Source of the DNA: Ischnura elegans
Lineage: Eukaryota > Arthropoda > Insecta > Odonata > Coenagrionidae
Reading direction: 5' to 3'
NCBI RefSeq assembly: GCF_921293095.1
Contig: NC_060259.1
Location: 26,791,812 to 26,855,811, forward strand
Length of the DNA: 64,000 bases
Numbering within the stretch: position 1 is the stretch's first letter; every line of letters starts with the position of its first letter. Made by a program: the position numbers and the translations under genes. A model generated the notes under the pieces. It was not told the origin of the DNA. It did not search any database and saw nothing but the letters and a program-made list of their open reading frames with translations. This document shows, in pieces, positions 62,272 to 64,000 of this stretch.

Positions 62272-62580
62272 GGAGTCGTGTGTGCATGGAGTCTGACTTC
62301 CACCGCTCACGACACCAACACGCTCAGTGTGCGCGAAAGGAGTCGTGTCCCCATGGAGTCCGACTCCAACCACACAAGACTCCAACGCGCACATTTTGCG
62401 CTGAGGGAGTCGTGAGCGCGGGGACTCTTGACTTTGCCTCGCACAATTCCAGCGCACATTGTGCACGAAGGGAGTTGTGTGCACATGGAGCCGACTTCTA
62501 CCACTCACGACTCCATCCTGCACAGTGTGCATGGAGGGAGTCGTGTGCGGTCTGCGGAGGGGAGGGAGTCGCAACTCACC
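62272..62580. repeat. 66-bp minisatellite, four full units
   Basis: Units begin GGAGTCGTG at 62272, 62339 and 62406, GGAGTTGTG at 62471, and a partial unit at 62537; spacings are 67, 67, 65 and 66. Each unit contains a GGAGTC...GACTCC-type inverted motif and a GCACA(T/G)TGTGC-like end. Much more GC-rich than its surroundings. Open frames across it on both strands are by-products of the repeat. Confidence 0.85.
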
Positions 62581-62659
62581 AAATAAGACTCTCTCGCATC
62601 ACAGCTCTATCTGCTGAGTCGCAACTGACTCACTCGCATTTGAACTGACTCACTCGCAC

Positions 62660-63370
62660 AGTGCCTATCACCATCACAACCTAAGAGAAAATGGGTGTGT
62701 TATCTTGACATTACACTATTTATCCAAATCCTCTGATTTTATGCAATGAAAACTACGACATAAAAATTAAAAATTAGGTTAACTTGTTTTTCATACATTC
62801 GGCCTGTGTCCTCCATGTTTCTTAAGTAAAGCTGATAGCTCCGTAGTCAGCCTTCAGCTATACCAGCCATACTATGTCATGTTTTGGCCTTGAAGTTTCA
62901 CCTAAGTTGAAAAGAGTGATGTAATTTGTGAAAACTAAGAAAATTTAAATATGCCTCCTATACCCTAAAGTGGAATGGAATTCAGTCATAGGGGTGGTAA
63001 TTGGAAGGAATAGTATAAAGGGGACTCGACCTGCCCCCCTTGGCACATTGAAGGTGATGTTCATTGAAGATAGAAGTTGAGAGTAGGAGTGATACAAATG
63101 CTAATCAGTGTACACTGACTGGCAGATACTCCATAGAAAGACCACTTTGTTGTGGGGAATTTGGTAAGCATGAGAAGGCATGAGAGTTCCTTGAGTTAGG
63201 AGTGTGTTTCACTTCCAGTAGGTGAGTGAAAAAGGTCGATTAGCAAGGAAGAAATGAGGGGTAGATGGAAAGTAAGAAAAGGATATGGGAAAAGGGGAGT
63301 AAGTTGACGATATTAGTCGCTGAAAATATAAGACAGGCCCTACTAGCAGAGCTCTAATTCAGATATTTCA
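62660..63370. other. Intergenic, no gene seen
   Basis: No recognisable frames or repeats. Confidence 0.4.
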
Positions 63371-63620
63371 GGTGGGATGGTTCTGAGAATCACTACTCTG
63401 AATCAGTCACTCCAGAGAAGGTTAAGGGAATTTGCATGCTCTCCCACTAGCAACCTTAAATTGCATGACACACTGTTACAATGACAATTCATCAGCACAT
63501 TAAATTAGATGGTTGTTAACCCTACGCAGATGACTTGGGAGTGGTTACAAGAAATACGATATACAACATCCCTTGAGGAACAGGATCCCCAAGATCTCAT
63601 AGTAAGAGATGTTTGCCACT
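63370..63620 (-). pseudogene. Possible GIY-YIG endonuclease remnant (Penelope-like)
   Basis: The minus strand reads RDVVYRISCNHSQVICVGLT, resembling the GIY-YIG start (VYRI.C....Y.GLTT), and further on LLVGEHANSL, resembling the R..EH part. Stops lie between. Weak but ordered similarity. Confidence 0.35.
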
Positions 63621-64000
63621 GAGGTGCAGCACAAGAGAGAGCGAGTGTTAAAGGAACTGAGGAGGTATCTAGTAAGGATGTGAGCCAAAGGTTTATATCT
63701 ACACACATCCAATGGCTGTTTTGGAGGACAAAGTAATGAAAATGCAGGTCATGGAATTGTTGAGTTGTTTTTAAAAATAATTTCATCTTCAGGAAATATG
63801 TTATGTCCATTCCTTGTCTTGGTATTGCAGACTACTTCTTAGCCTGAAAACTATTGAAATTCTGCTTTATTTGGTGGCCTTTCCTCAGGAGTTGGGATGA
63901 TACCATGTCATTCTGAGATATAACAAGAACACCATGAGAAGGCAGTTTTGGGTAATGGGATAAGACTAACTGACCCTTTCAAGCCACAGCTGCACAGGCA

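Noticed and set aside
62194..62648. Long overlapping frames on both strands
   Set aside because: Produced by the 66-bp tandem repeat, which keeps several frames open by periodicity.
1..64000. CRISPR arrays, rRNA, riboswitches, phage or plasmid features
   Set aside because: No regular direct-repeat/spacer pattern or such motifs; the window is plainly a eukaryotic chromosome.

Overview
This is a eukaryotic, animal window: AT-rich, intron-bearing and dense in decayed DNA transposons (Tigger/pogo, IS630-Tc1, PIF/Harbinger-type, hAT, ISL2EU, TTAA-type) plus non-LTR retrotransposon remnants. The mix fits an arthropod, most likely an insect, but nothing fixes the species. There are no operons, prokaryotic signals, CRISPR arrays or rRNA genes.

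One host gene can be read with confidence. It is the minus-strand gene for p115/USO1, the Golgi vesicle-tethering factor. Fifteen coding exons run from the start codon at 43063 down to 8741. All have AG/GT boundaries and all reading phases agree, giving 804 residues: the whole armadillo-type head and the start of the coiled coil. The last exon seen ends in a splice donor, so the rest of the coiled coil and the acidic tail lie in an unrecognised exon at the left or outside the window. Exons 1-5 are packed into 1.1 kb; two introns are very large (12.0 kb, 27478-39501; 9.0 kb, 11048-20090) because transposons have piled up in them.

Layout from the left. 1-8740 (downstream part of the p115 locus): decayed Tigger transposase (888-2060, minus), a TIR element with TAA target duplications (2367-3830), inverted TTAA-type repeats (4672-5395), a second Tigger transposase (5667-6398, plus) abutting a BED-finger fragment (minus), and a frame-broken fragment resembling exosome subunit RRP4 (8391-8540). 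8741-11047: exons 15-12. 11048-20090 (intron 11): a retrotransposon with an RNase H domain, split by an IS630-Tc1 element (13174-15775), then a 3.2-kb transposon with about 550-bp terminal inverted repeats that carry tRNA-like A and B boxes (16229-19474). 20091-27477: exons 11-8 with a TTAA palindrome, LINE 3' ends and a TA-flanked element whose empty site is preserved elsewhere in the window. 27478-39501 (intron 7): a nest of a hAT-like element, two copies of a 0.65-kb MITE, a 6.8-kb pogo-type TIR element inside one copy, and inside that a further MITE, a 1.8-kb TIR element (itself holding a 0.3-kb MITE) and a 3-kb element with about 0.6-kb inverted repeats and 8-bp duplications. 39502-43063: exons 7-1. 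43881-46542: an ISL2EU-type element with a degenerate THAP domain, under 1 kb upstream of the p115 start. 46543-64000: gene-poor AT-rich DNA with a LINE fragment, a third MITE copy, a 66-bp minisatellite and a possible GIY-YIG remnant.

None of the transposase genes looks intact; frameshifts, stops or lost catalytic residues are visible in each one I could read. The nesting gives a relative chronology, and pairs of occupied and empty sites within the window confirm several insertion boundaries directly.
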